A stretch of 64,000 nt of DNA from Lucinisca nassula (taxonomy: Eukaryota > Mollusca > Bivalvia > Lucinida > Lucinidae). Positions 31,914 to 42,257 of this stretch are shown here, piece after piece (the stretch's first letter is position 1; each line of letters opens with the position of its first letter). The DNA is taken from NCBI GenBank assembly GCA_963580285.1, contig OY757010.1:71762738-71826737 (forward strand), given 5' to 3'. The position numbers and the translations under genes were made by a program. The notes beneath the pieces are model-generated. The model saw nothing but the letters and a program-made list of their open reading frames with translations. It was not told the origin of the DNA and searched no databases.

Positions 31914-32000
31914 CAACGTCAAAACAACGTAGGTGCAACGTCATGACGTTGCATTGACGTTGATTTGACGTTGCATCACAATTTCGGCATGTGCTTTAAG
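31910..32000. repeat. AACGTCA/TGACGTT degenerate array
   Basis: Alternating CAACGTCAAAAC, CAACGTCATGACGTTGC and TTGACGTTGATTTGACGTTG form short overlapping palindromes. A similar AACGTTGA array is at 33600-33680. Confidence 0.6.
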
Positions 32001-32222
32001 CCGAAACCGGTTTCATCAAACCTTTAAAAACTGCGATATGTTGTTGCGAGCTGTTTTGCTTTCAAAGTATTTGAATTTATCTTTCGAGAAAGACAAATCG
32101 AAAAATGATTGCTAATTGTATATATTTCAGTGTTAAATCCAAGATTACTCGTATAAATGGCCAGTAATTGAATAGGATGATTGAGTGCTCCGTTTCATTA
32201 TTGATATTACATGTAGTTGTGG
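32001..32222. other. No gene recognised
   Basis: Short AT-rich noncoding stretch without a recognisable repeat. Confidence 0.3.
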
Positions 32223-32488
32223 CATCACATGACCAAGTCCGTGAAATGAACACCCCTCTAAACCCCAAACATGGGTTTACGGGGGTAAACGTTATTGTGC
32301 TTATTTCTGCTCCAAGACATAGATTGTGGGTACTCGTTAGAACCGCCTCAATGAGGCGGTTCTAACGAGCACCCACAACCTATGTTTGAAGTTTAAATAA
32401 ATAAAATATCACGGATTTTCTTCAGAAAAATAGCCATTTTGGAGATGTGAAAAAGTGCAATATGTCGCACGGGTGTGTTATCGTACTG
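32223..32488. mobile_element. MITE family B, complete copy
   Basis: CATCACATGACCAAGTCCGT ... GCACGGGTGTGTTATCGTAC. Hairpin at about 32322-32386 with GATTGTGGGT on the left and ACCCACAACCTATG on the right, i.e. the two arms have drifted apart. One of the best B reference copies. Confidence 0.75.
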
Positions 32489-33150
32489 AGAGGTCACACA
32501 ACTGAAAATGCTATTTTAACAAGATGTTAGGTCAACGTTGAAGCCAACCATGAGTTCTCTCCTCCCGTAGCTTGGGCTGGTGTTAATTCGTCTTCAAATA
32601 AGTCCATTCAATCTTCCACTCTTGGTGCATACTGGGGGGTTGGGGGGGGGTGGATATAGGGAACACAGAAGAAATGGCTTTGAATAAGGCATAGACACCT
32701 CGACCGCTAAACAGTCAATAGACGACTATATTTTACATGTAACAATTGTTTGTTTAATTTGATGTTTAACGTCCCCGTCAACACTATTTAGGTGATTTTG
32801 GAGACGTTGCCGATTATATTTAGCACTAATTTGAAGTAAATATTAACCCCGCCGGTTTTATCATGCGTATCTATGCGATCTTTACGAAAGAAATCAAAGG
32901 TCAATTTTCATGTTGAGCCTCCAAGGTGTCCTGGAATGAAAGTCCGTTTAAATGGATCAGGTCACTTGACCAAGATGGCCGACATAGCCATATATGTTTT
33001 AAACGTTTCAAAAATCTCTCCGGAACTCCATATGGTGACAACACTCGAGTGAGCGATTAAGGACCAATCGTCACATCGTTTCAAAGAAGAAAGAAAGGTT
33101 ATCTTTCTTATTCACCTTATTTGCATTATCTGCTGGTTCCTAGTCTGAAG
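32489..33150. repeat. R3 fragment and unassigned repeat
   Basis: R3 tail at 32748-32812 (TTTGATGTTTAACGTCCCCG). 32815-33080 looks like a dispersed repeat (CAAGGTGTCCTGGAATGAAA, CACTTGACCAAGATGGCC). No gene. Confidence 0.4.
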
Positions 33151-33159
33151 GTAATCAGT

Positions 33160-33232
33160 GTTGGAAAAACAGGTAACCAGACCCCCCTGACCTGAAAAGG
33201 TCAGGGGGTCTGGTTACCTGTTTTTCCAATAT
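33160..33232. repeat. Perfect palindrome
   Basis: TTGGAAAAACAGGTAACCAG-ACCCCCCTGACCT, four-base loop GAAA, then the complement. Position directly before a SINE-type phrase (CTGGGAGCCAGCAAATAATG) also seen at 5150. Confidence 0.7.
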
Positions 33233-33379
33233 TGACTCTGTGCAAGCTGGGAGCCAGCAAATAATGCAAATATGGTGAATGCTTCCAGATCCGGAGTTGT
33301 GATTAAACTCAGTGGCTCGAAATACATGTAACTCTATCTCAACATCAGAATAACAGGTACGTGAAATGAGTATAAATAA

Positions 33380-33383
33380 GAAA

Positions 33384-33415
<32 letters not shown>

Positions 33416-33425
33416 ACGCACACGC

Positions 33426-33461
<36 letters not shown>

Positions 33462-33465
33462 CACA
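33380..33465. repeat. (CA)n/(CACG)n microsatellite
   Basis: Pure CA and CACG repeats. The peptide translation is an artefact. Confidence 0.9.
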
Positions 33466-33599
33466 ATTTTTTGTTAGAAACGTGACCACTATGAATTTGG
33501 AGATATGAGCGCTATGTAACCCGAATGCATTACCGTAATGACCATTTTTTATGCTCCGTAGGTGTACGAGCCGTAAAAGTTCAGCGCACTACCCAGCAG

Positions 33600-33680
33600 G
33601 CACTCGACGTTTAATCAACGTTGAAACAACGTTGAAAACGTTGTTTCAATGTTGATTCAATGTTGACTCAACGTTTTGTG
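33600..33680. repeat. CAACGTTGA array
   Basis: TCAACGTTGAAACAACGTTG and TTTCAATGTTGATTCAATGT repeat, preceded by ACCCAGCAGGCA. Same kind of short palindromic array as 31910-32000. Confidence 0.6.
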
Positions 33681-33749
33681 CTTACGTAACCAACAAAACC
33701 CTCTAATGAGCCATCGTAGAAATGCAGCAATCGGAGCCGTTGACATTTA

Positions 33750-33802
33750 CTTGTTCTTTCTTTCTTTTCTTTCTTTCTTTCTTTCTTTCGTTCTTTCCTT
33801 CT
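33750..33802. repeat. (TTTC)n microsatellite
   Basis: TTTCTTTCTTTTCTTTCTTT and continuation. Confidence 0.9.
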
Positions 33803-33877
33803 TAAAGACAATCTTTCATTAACTTTACATTTTGAGAGCACATCTATCATAAACACGCATACATATACGTCACCTAC

Positions 33878-33987
33878 TTGAGTGCTTGAACATGAAGAAG
33901 ATGTGCTCGTCCCGACTGGTAGAGATCGTCCCAGTCATCATTAAGGTCTTCCTCGGTTGGTTTGAAACCCATATACAGCTGGTGTAT
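33878..33987 (-). CDS. Candidate internal exon of a host gene
   Basis: Reading leftward, TCCTCTATTTACAG gives a good 3' splice site. Then 110 bp are open in a protein-like frame: IHQLYMGFKPTEEDLNDDWD followed by DLYQSGRAHLLHVQAL. The exon would end at CTCAA, with GTAGGT as 5' splice site. The stretch is acidic, has ordinary amino-acid composition and lies in no recognised repeat, unlike its surroundings. A second frame is also open across the segment, so the phase is not certain. I do not recognise the protein. A family F repeat starts only about 10 bp upstream of the acceptor. With 49265-49399 it suggests a minus-strand host gene with long repeat-filled introns. Confidence 0.5.
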
Positions 33988-34002
33988 CTGTAAATAGAGG
34001 AT

Positions 34003-34395
34003 CTTACAACAGCTCTCATTTCATACGAAATTCATTCAACTCGCCGAAGGCTCGTGTTTGTTTGATTTGAGGTTTAACGTCCCCGTCAACACTGTAAAGG
34101 TCATTTTGAAGACGTTGCTTCCAAGTTTGTGGGACGTTTACCCGACATTGAGATGAAATGACATCTCAAGCCCTGCCGCCCAATGAAACCAATAGGGTTT
34201 ATAAGCATGGACGGGCCAAGTCACAGGCTTAGATCCTCTAAGCGATTTACCAGTAATCGTGTGCGGGTCGGTTTCATTTCTGCGTGGAAGCATCCAGCAG
34301 CCCATTTATTTCTTCAAGCCCCGATGGGCGGGGGCCGGAAGCAAAGGCTCGTGTCATCGATTTCATATGAAATGACCACGAGTTTAAGATTCTGT
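34003..34395. repeat. Hairpin family F copy split by R3
   Basis: Left GAGGATCTTACAACAGCTCT-CATTTCATACGAAATTCATT, right CATATGAAATGACCACGAGT-TTAAGATTCTGTTTA. Between them is R3 with an exact 10-bp duplication AAGGCTCGTG (34047-34056 and 34344-34353), which landed in the hairpin tip. Confidence 0.75.
34057..34343 (-). mobile_element. R3 repeat nested in family F
   Basis: GTTTGATTTGAGGTTTAACG to CCGATGGGCGGGGGCC. Target duplication as given for the host element. Confidence 0.8.
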
Positions 34396-34549
34396 TTACG
34401 AAGTACTGCAAAACAAAGCATTAGGTTGTCACGGACGGCGAAATGACGATACGCACATGTAACCCTGTGCTTTCACACGTGTGGTATTTCTATTTTTATG
34501 ATATGACATTCTTGCACACCAGATATGGAAATCCTTAGTTATAGTATGG

Positions 34550-35720
34550 AACGCCAAAGCTGTCTGGAAGTAAGTGAAAAATTACTGGTATGCACTAACA
34601 TGTAAATTATTTATATAGTACAAAACATCTTTATGTCCTGCTCACATTTTATTATATCCTGCATAATATTCTTTATATGATGTATCTACGGAACCCGGGA
34701 AGGGACATGATTTTTTTTTTTTTATTATGTTGTGCGAACAAGATATATCTTGAGCGGACAAGATATTATCTTGTTCGGACAACATATTATCTTGTGCGGA
34801 CAAGATATGATCTTGTTCGCACAACATAATATCTTGTGCGCACAAGATATTATCTTGTTCGCACAACATATTATCTTGTTTGCACAACATAGATCTTGTG
34901 AAGTTATGCGAACAAGATATTATCTTGTGCGGACAAGATATTATCTTGTGCGGACAAGATATATCTTGTGCGGACAAGATAATATCTTGTGCGCACAAGA
35001 TCTATGTTGTGCAGACAAGATATTATCTTGTGCAGACAAGATAATATCTTGTTCGCACAACTTAATATCTTGTTCGGACAAGATAATATCTTGTCTGCAC
35101 AAGATAATATGTTGTCCGCACAAGATAATTTCTTGTGCGGACAAGATATTATGTTGTGCAGACAAGATATTATCTTGTCCGCACAAGATAATATGTTGTC
35201 CACACAAGATAATATCTTGTCCGCACAAGATATTATCTTGTGCTCACAACTTATAAAATAAAAAAAAAATCATGTCCCTTCCCGGGTTCCGTATGTATCA
35301 CCTACATTATGCAGAAACCTTATGATGTTATGTATCAGCTACATTACGTGTTGCAGAAACCTTATGATGTCATGTATCAGCTACATTATATGCTGTTATG
35401 AACTTTATTATGTCATGAGAAATTGTCTTTATGTCTTGAGTCTTGTTCTTTATGTCATGCTTATGTGATGACACAATCGTATTACGTTCTGCATACTACT
35501 CATTATGAAATGCGCCAAAGCTGCCTGGTAGTAAGCGAAAAATACATTGTATATGGAACGCTCTAACATAATTATATAGTAAAAAACATCTTTATGTCCT
35601 GCTCACATTTTATTATATCCTGCATGATATTCTTTATATGATGTACCACCTACATTATGTGTTGCAGAAACCTTATGATGTCATGTGTCAGCTACATTAT
35701 ATGTTGTATGAAATTTATTA
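34550..35720 (+). repeat. Duplicated unit flanking and hosting a fold-back element
   Basis: TTTATGTCCTGCTCACATTT-TATTATATCCTGCAT occurs at about 34632 and 35592. ACCTACATTATG...CAGAAACCTTATGATG-T recurs near 35300, 35345 and 35650. Related sequence is at 43855-43945. The copy at 35637-35660 (ATGTACCACCTACATTATG) is the uninterrupted version of the target of the element at 34687-35293. No ORF is real here. Confidence 0.65.
34687..35293. mobile_element. Fold-back element FB1 with 22-bp palindrome array
   Basis: Inverted termini TACGGAACCCGGGAAGGGAC and GTCCCTTCCCGGGTTCCGTA, each followed inward by ATGATTTTTT. Exact 6-bp target duplication TGTATC at 34681-34686 and 35294-35299. The interior (34737-35250) is about 23 units of a 22-bp palindromic repeat, ATTATCTTGTGCGGACAAGA, with variants at the central bases. 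The six reading frames stay largely open because the repeat lacks stops in most phases; no protein is claimed. Confidence 0.85.
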
Positions 35721-35759
35721 TCATATCCTATCCTAAGAAGTTTTCTCTATGTCTTGAGT

Positions 35760-36180
35760 CAGGGAGCCGGTGTAGCGTGAGATTATTGATCCCGTGAGAT
35801 TCTTCAGTCGCACCGGAAGCGGCTGAAATCCCTCACGGAGGGGTGTGAGATAATTCAGACGTGAGAAGTGTAATACGATAACTCTATAAAAGACTGGGAT
35901 GTCGAAACTCTCTTAGTATATCAAATGAGCCCCGCCAAGCGAATTTGGGTCTTCGAGCATTCCGTCCTGACAAATTTTAACTGCGCATGCCCAGCCATTC
36001 AGAGGGGCCAGGGATATGGCTTTCTGTCTGAAGGTTCCTCTTGATTCACTGCTTGTATGAGCGAGCAGCGAAGGTTCTGGCGAGACTGCGCGGATGCGCA
36101 GGCTCGCCTGAACCTTTGCTGCTCGCATAGGCGATAAGTACCAAAATCGCTTGACATGGCCCAAATGATAAATTATGCTG
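35760..36180. mobile_element. MITE with inverted ends and GAGCAGC hairpin
   Basis: CAAATGAGCCCCGCCAAGCG (35923) pairs with CGCTTGACATGGCCCAAATG near 36150. A perfect internal hairpin GCGAGCAGCGAAGGTTCTGG / GCCTGAACCTTTGCTGCTCG lies at about 36059-36127. 35760-35915 upstream holds GTGTAGCGTGAGATTATTG and is unassigned. No gene. Confidence 0.55.
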
Positions 36181-36295
36181 GCACATTAATTAAAGTTTAA
36201 TTTTATGCTGCAGCAGCCTATCTAAGGAAATTCGAAGCTGTGTTACTAGTGATTTTATAATATTATAATATTTATTTATTTATTTATTTATTTAT
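36180..36295. repeat. AT-rich sequence with (TTTA)n
   Basis: TTTATTTATTTATTTATTTA near 36270. Confidence 0.7.
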
Positions 36296-38200
36296 AGACG
36301 ACTCGCACCGCTTTTCCTGGTTAGGCTTAGATCCTGTAAGCCGTTTACCAGTACTCGTGTGCGGGTCGGTTTCAGCTCTGCGTTGAGGCATCGTGCACTC
36401 TATCTATTTCTGCAAGACCCGATGGACGGGGGCAAGCTGACTTCTTACTTCTAACTTCTGTTTCGACGTTGTTTAGGTAGGTGAGTAAGTAGGTAGGTGG
36501 TTTTTGGCGAGATAGCCGGGTAGGTAGATTGGTGGCTGGGTAGGTAGGTAAGTTTGAGTTGAGGTTTAACGTCCCCTTCAAAACTATATAGGTAATTTTG
36601 AGACGCTGTTCCAATTTCGTGGGACCCGACTTTGAGATAAAAAGACATCTCAAGACCTGCGACCCAATGAAACGATATGGAGCGTGAGAGCCCAGTGGTT
36701 AGTGCACTTGCCTCTGATGCTAGAAGTCCTGGGTTCGATCCCCGGCAGCGGCGATAAAATTTCGATGTCCGAACACGCTCCATTGGCATCATTTGCAGGG
36801 TTGAATGTCATAAAGTGCACCGTTCTTCGGATCGGGACGTTAACTGGAGCCCCCCCCCCTCCCTCCCCCCCCCCCACAGTGCACGGAGAACCATCCCCTG
36901 TGCAGGTTAAAGATCCCTTCCGTAATTAGTAATTACATGATTACTGTGTAGGCTTTCATCCTGCAAACCTGGAGTGTATGTAATGTACACCTGCGGTAAT
37001 GGCCAAATATGACCGACGCAGTATCAGTAGAAAAAAAGAAGGAAACAAAAGAAACTAATAGGGTTCATATGCACTGACGGTCCGACTCGCATCACTTTGG
37101 GCGAGGGCTTAAGCGGTTTGCCAGTACTCATGTGCGGTCGGGCATCATGCAGTCCATCATTTCTTCAAGTCCCGATGGGCGGGGTAGATTTAAGTTGGTA
37201 GGTAATGAGATGTGTCTTGGTGGGTAGGTAGGTAGGTAGGTAGGTAGGTAGGCTTGATTTGAGGTTTAACGTCCCCGTCAATACTATATAGGTCATTTGG
37301 AGACGATACTTCCAATTTCTTGGGACTCGACTTTGAGATGTAAAGACATCTCAAGACCTGCCGCCCAATGAAACAAATAGGGTTTTTATGCATGGAAGGT
37401 CCTCCTCACATCACTTTGCCTGGGCAGTCTTATGCTTTGTCTGTTTGTTTGATTTGAGGTTTAACGTCCCTGTCAACACTCTAAAGGTCATTTTGGAGAC
37501 GTTACTATCAATTTTGTGGGACCCTTACCCGACATTTAGATGAAATGACATCTCAAGCCCTGTCGCCCAATGAAACCAATAGGGTTTATTGGTTTATATA
37601 GCATGGACGGTCCGCCTCGCACCGCGGTTCCTGGACAGGCTTAGATCCTCTAAGCGGTTTACCAGTACTAGTGTGCGGCCGGATTCAGCGCGGCGTGGAA
37701 GTATCATGCAGCCCATATACATGTATTTCTTCAAGCCCCTATGGCCGGGGGCTAAGGGCAGGCTTATGCGGTTTACCAGTACTTAGGTGGTAAGGAATCA
37801 TGCAGCCCATCTAGTTCTTCAAGTCCAGATGGGCGGGATAGATTTAGGTAGGCAGGTAAGGTGGGGGTGTTGGTGGGAAGGTAGGTTTTGTTTGAGTTGA
37901 GATTTTACGTCCTCGTCAACACTGTAAAGGTCATTTTGGAGACGTTGCATCCAATTTTGTGTGACTTTTACCCGGCATTGAGATGAAATGACATATCAAG
38001 CCCTGCCGCCCAATGAGACCGATAGAGTTTATAAGCATGGACGAGCCGACTCGCACCGCTTTGCTTGATCAGGCTTAGATACTCTGAGTTGTTTACCAGT
38101 ACTCATGCGCGGGTCGGTTTCAGCTCTGCGTGGGAGCATCATGCAACCCATATATTTCTTCAAGCCCCAATGCGCGGGGGCCTAAGCGAAGGTAGGTAGA
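36296..38200 (-). repeat. Cluster of R3 copies
   Basis: At least five R3 copies or pieces in the same orientation: 36296-36432 (body), 36554-36671 plus 37056-37186 (one copy split by a SINE), 37252-37440, 37441-37752 and 37887-38190, with tails of GTAGGTAGGTAGGTAG between them. The fragment 37755-37855 lacks the tail. Same orientation and near-tandem spacing suggest preferred insertion in the GTAGGTA/GTTTG tail tract or unequal exchange. Confidence 0.7.
36672..37050 (+). mobile_element. tRNA-derived SINE nested in R3
   Basis: Head GAGAGCCCAGTGGTTAGTGC, box B GGTTCGATCCC at 36732-36742. Body CACCGTTCTTCGGATCGGGA-CGTTAACTGGAG, a C-run (36850-36876), then CGTAATTAGTAATTACATGA and CGACGCAGTATCAGTAGAAA. 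It splits R3 between ACCCAATGAAAC and GAAACTAATAGGGTT (duplicated GAAAC). Confidence 0.7.
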
Positions 38201-38284
38201 TGTTTGTTTGTTTGCTTGTTTGTTTGACTTGAGGTTTAAAGTTCCGGTCAACACTGTTAAAGTTAGTTAGTACGAAAGCCGGGT

Positions 38285-39685
38285 AGGGCCATTTCTTATT
38301 TCTAACTTCTAACTTCTAACTTCTAACTTCTTAACTTCTAACTTCTAACTTCTTCTAACTTTCTTACTTCTAACTTCTAACTTCTAACTTCTTCTAACTT
38401 CTAACTTCCATGTTGTATATTGTTGTTTTTAATATATTTTTGGGTGTGAGGGAGGAGGGGGGGGGCGGGGTGATTTTACGGCCCTTCCAAGATTTTTACA
38501 CTCATATCGAGCCGACCGTTGATCAGAGGTAAGCGAAATCCGAAGTACCCGGAGAAAAGCCATCTTGCATTCCGTTGCAGAACTTGCGTTTCAACTCTGG
38601 CAATACATGTTTGGCTGTGCGTGTGGTGGGGGGTGGGGGTGGGAGGGTGTGGTGCGTGCGTTCGTGCGTGCGTGCATGTGTGTGTATACCTGTGTGAACA
38701 TTTCTTATTTCTAACATCTTATTTCTAACTTCTAACTTCTTACTTCTAACTTCTAACTTCTAATTTCTAACTTCTAACTTCTAACTTAACTTAACTTCTA
38801 ACTTCTAAACTTCTAAATTCTAACTTCTATACTTCTAATTCTAATTCAACTCTAATTTCTAATTTCTAACTTCTAACTTCTTACTTCTAACTTCTAACTT
38901 CTAATTTCTAACTTCTTACTTCTTACTTCTTACTTCTAACTTCTAACTTCCATGTTGTATAATGTTGTTTTTAATATATATTTTGGGGGGAGGGGGGCGG
39001 GGTGATTTTACGGCCCTTTCAAGATTTTTTACACTCATATCGAGCCGACCGTTGATCAGAGGTAAGCGAAATCCGAAGTACCCCGGAGAAAAGCCACCTT
39101 GCCTTCCGTTGCAGAACTTGTGCGTTTCACTCTGGCAAACCTGTGTTGGCGTGTGTGTGTGTGGGGGGGGGGGGGGGTGGGGGAGGGAGGAGTGTGGTGC
39201 GTGCGTTCGTGCGTGCGTGCATGTGTGTGTATACCTGTGTGAACATTTCTTATTTCTAACATCTTATTTCTAACTTCTAACTTCTTACTTCTAACTTCTA
39301 ACTTCTAATTCTAACTTCTAACTTCTAACTTCTTACTTCTAACTTCTAACTTCTAATTTCTAACTTCTTACTTCTAATTTCTAACTTCTAATTTCTAACT
39401 TCTAACTTCTTACTTCTAACTTCTAACTTCTAATTTCTAACTTCTTACTTCTTACTTCTAACTTCTAACTTCTAACTTCTAACTTCCATGTTGTATATTG
39501 TTGTTTTTAATATATTTTTTTTGGGGGGAGGGGGGCGGGATGATTTTACGGCCCTTTCAAGATTTTTTTACACTCATATCGAGCCGACCGTTGATCAGAG
39601 GTAAGCGAAATCCGAAGTACCCGGAGAAAAGCCATTTGGCCTTCCGTTGCAGAACGTGGCGTTTCACACTGGCAAACCTGTGTTG

Positions 39686-39772
<87 letters not shown>

Positions 39773-40320
39773 GGTGGGGGGTGTGGTGCGTACGTGCGTT
39801 CGTGCGTGCGTGCGTGTGTGTGTATACCTGTGTGAACATTTCTTATTTCTAACTTCTTATTTCTAACTTCTAACTTCTTACTTCTAACTTCTAATTCCTA
39901 ACTTCTTACTTCTAATTTCTAACTTCTTACTTCTAACTTCTTACTTCTAACTTCTAACTTCCATGTTGTATATTGTTGTAAGCGATATCCGAAGTATTTT
40001 TCTTTCTTTTTTTCTTTTTTTAGGGGGCGGGGGTTGATTTTACGGCTCTTCAAGATTTTTACACTCATATCGAGCCGATCGTTAATCAGAGGTAAGCGAA
40101 ATCCGAAGTACCCGGAAAAAGCCATCTGGCCTTCCATTGCAGAACTTGGCGTTTCACACTGGCAAACATGTGTTGGCGTGTGTGGGGTGGGGGTGGGGGG
40201 GTTGTGGTGCGTGCGTTCGTGCGTGCGTACATGCGTATGTGTGTGTGTGTATACCTGTGTGAACATTTCTTATTTCTAACTTCTTATTTCTAACTTCTAA
40301 CTTCTTACTTCTAACTTCTA
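38285..40320 (+). repeat. (TTCTAAC)n arrays with four SINE-derived blocks
   Basis: Each block reads TGATTTTACGGCCCTTTCAA, TCATATCGAGCCGACCGTTG-ATCAGAGGTAAGCGAAATCC, GAGAAAAGCCATCTTGCC and TTGCAGAACTTGCGTTTCA, then (GT)n and GGTGCGTGCGTTCGTGCG. The first part is the reverse complement of the 3' body of the SINE at 31460-31680. The long (GT)n at 39690-39770 is in the third block. Confidence 0.8.
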
Positions 40321-42245
40321 CACACACGCACGTACGCACGCACATACGAACGCACGCACGCACCCCCCCCCACACACACACGCCAACACAGATTTGCCAG
40401 TGTGAAACGCTAAGTTCTGCAAGGGAAGGCAAGATGGCTTTTCTCCGGGTACTTAGGATTTCGCTTACCTCTGTTCAACGATCGGCTCGATATGAGTGTA
40501 AAAATCTTGAAAGGGCCGTAAAATCACCCAGCCCCCGCCCCCCACCCCCCCCCCAAAAATAAGAACAACAATATACAACATGGAAGTTAGAATTTGGAAG
40601 TAAGAAGTTAGAAGTTAGAAGTAAGAAGTTAGAAGTAAGAAGTTAGAAGTAAGAAGTTAGAAGTAAGAAGTTAGAAGTTAGAAGTAAGAAGTTAGAAGTA
40701 AGAAGTTAGAAGTTAGAATTAGGAAGTTAGAAATAAGAAATGTTCACAAAGGTATACACACACACATGCACGCACGCACGAACGCACGCACCACAACCCC
40801 CCCCCCCCCCCCCACACACACACGCCAACACATGTTTGTCAGTGTGAAACGCCAAGTTCTGCAACGGAAGGCCAGATGGCTGTTCTCCGGGTACTTCGGA
40901 TTATGCTTACCTCTGATTAACGATCGGCTCGATATGAGTGTAAAAGCTTGAAGAGCCGTAAAATCACCCCCACCTCCCAAACAAAAGAAAAAAAGAAAGA
41001 AAAATACTTCGGATTTCGCTTACCTCTAATTAACGATCGGCTCGATATGAGTGTAAAAATCTTGAAAGGGCCGTAATATCATCCCCGCCCTCCCATCCCC
41101 CCCCCCCCCCCCCCAAAAAAAAAAAAAAAATTAATAACAACAATATACAACATGGAAGTTAGAAGCGAAGTAAGAAGTTAGAAGTAAGAAGTTAGAAATT
41201 AGAAGTTAGAAGTTAGAAGTTAGAAGTAAGAAGTAAGAAGTTAGAAGTTAGAAGTTAGAAGTAAGAAGTTAGAAGCTAGAAATAAGAAATGTTCACAAAG
41301 GTATACACACACACATGCACGCAGGCACGAACGCACGCACCACAACCCCCCCACCCCCCCCCCCCACCACACACACACACACGCCAACACATGTTTGCCA
41401 GTGTGAAACGCCAAGTTCTGCAACGGAAGGCCAGATGGCTGTTCTCCGGGTACTTCGGATTATGCTTACCTCTGATAAACGATCGGCTCGATATGAGTGT
41501 AAAAACCTTGAAGAGCCATAAAATCACCCCCCTCCGCCTCCCAGAAAAAAGAAAAAAAAAAAAAGAAAGAAAAATACTTCGGATTTCGCTTACCTCTGAT
41601 TAACGATCGGCTCGATATGAGTGTAAAAATCTTGAAAGGGCCGTAAAATCACCCCCCCCCCCAAAAAAAAAAAAAAAAAAAAATATTAAAAACAACAATA
41701 TACAACATGGAAGTTAGAAGTTAGAAGTTAGAAATTAGAAGTTAGAAGTTAGAAGTAAGAAGTTAGAAGTTAGAAGTTAGAAATTAGAAGTTAGAAGTTA
41801 GAAATAAGATGTTAGAAATAAGAAATGTTCACACAGGTATACCACACATGCACGCACGCACGCACGAACGCACGCACCACACCCTCCCTCCCACCCCACA
41901 CACACACATACATACGCCAACACAGGTTTGCCAGTGTGAAACGCCAAGTTCTGCAACGGAAGGCAAGATGGCTTTTCTCCGGGTACTTCGGATTTCGCTT
42001 ACCTCTGATCAACGGTCGGCTCGATATGAGTGTAAAAATCTTGAAAGGGCCGTAAAATCACCCCCTCCCCCCCCTCCCCCAAAAATATATTAAAAACAAT
42101 AATATACAACATGGAAGTTAGAAGTTAGAAGTAAGAAGTTAGAAGTTAGAAGTAAGAAGTCAGAAGTTAGAAGTAAGAAGTTAGAAGTAAGAAGTTAGAA
42201 GTAAGAAGTTAGAAGTTAGAAGTTAGAAATAAGAAATGGCCCTAC
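40321..42245 (-). repeat. Inverted arm: (GTTAGAA)n arrays with SINE-derived blocks
   Basis: Mirror of the left arm: CAACGGAAGGCCAGATGGCT, TCTCCGGGTACTTCGGATTT, ACGATCGGCTCGATATGAGT and TTGAAAGGGCCGTAAAATCA separated by GAAGTTAGAAGTAAGAAGTT. Arms differ in block number and in homopolymer lengths, so they are not a trivial mirror copy. Confidence 0.8.
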
Positions 42246-42257
42246 CCGGCTTTCGTA

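Larger units (their letters stand above)
38271..42257. mobile_element. Fold-back element FB3: 4-kb inverted array
   Basis: Termini TACGAAAGCCGGGTAGGGCC (38271) and GGCCCTACCCGGCTTTCGTA (ends 42257) are exact inverted repeats related to FB1 and FB2. The interior is a giant inverted repeat centred near 40320. The left arm has (TTCTAAC)n tracts alternating with four blocks of about 250 bp at 38465-38705, 38999-39250, 39540-39840 and 40030-40265. The right arm has the complement, with blocks at 40345-40570, 40742-40970, 41290-41525 and 41822-42070 plus two partial ones (41005-41095, 41577-41655). It lies inside an R3 copy (flanks match 43030-43100). Reading frames come from GT/CA repeats and SINE blocks and are not genes. 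Confidence 0.8.

Noticed and set aside
34737..35250. CRISPR-like array of short palindromic repeats
   Set aside because: Units abut with no unique spacers, the host is a metazoan, and the array sits inside inverted termini with a target duplication. It is a transposon interior.
34732..35261. Long overlapping ORFs rich in Arg, Cys, Asp and Gln on both strands
   Set aside because: They are translations of the 22-bp repeat in shifting frames (22 is not divisible by three) and have no start context or domain.
36372..36929. ORFs of 80-110 residues on both strands
   Set aside because: They span R3 and SINE junctions and a C-run; no conserved motif.
38519..42093. Many ORFs rich in Val/Cys or His/Thr
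   Set aside because: They arise from (GT)n/(CA)n tracts and repeated SINE-derived blocks inside FB3.
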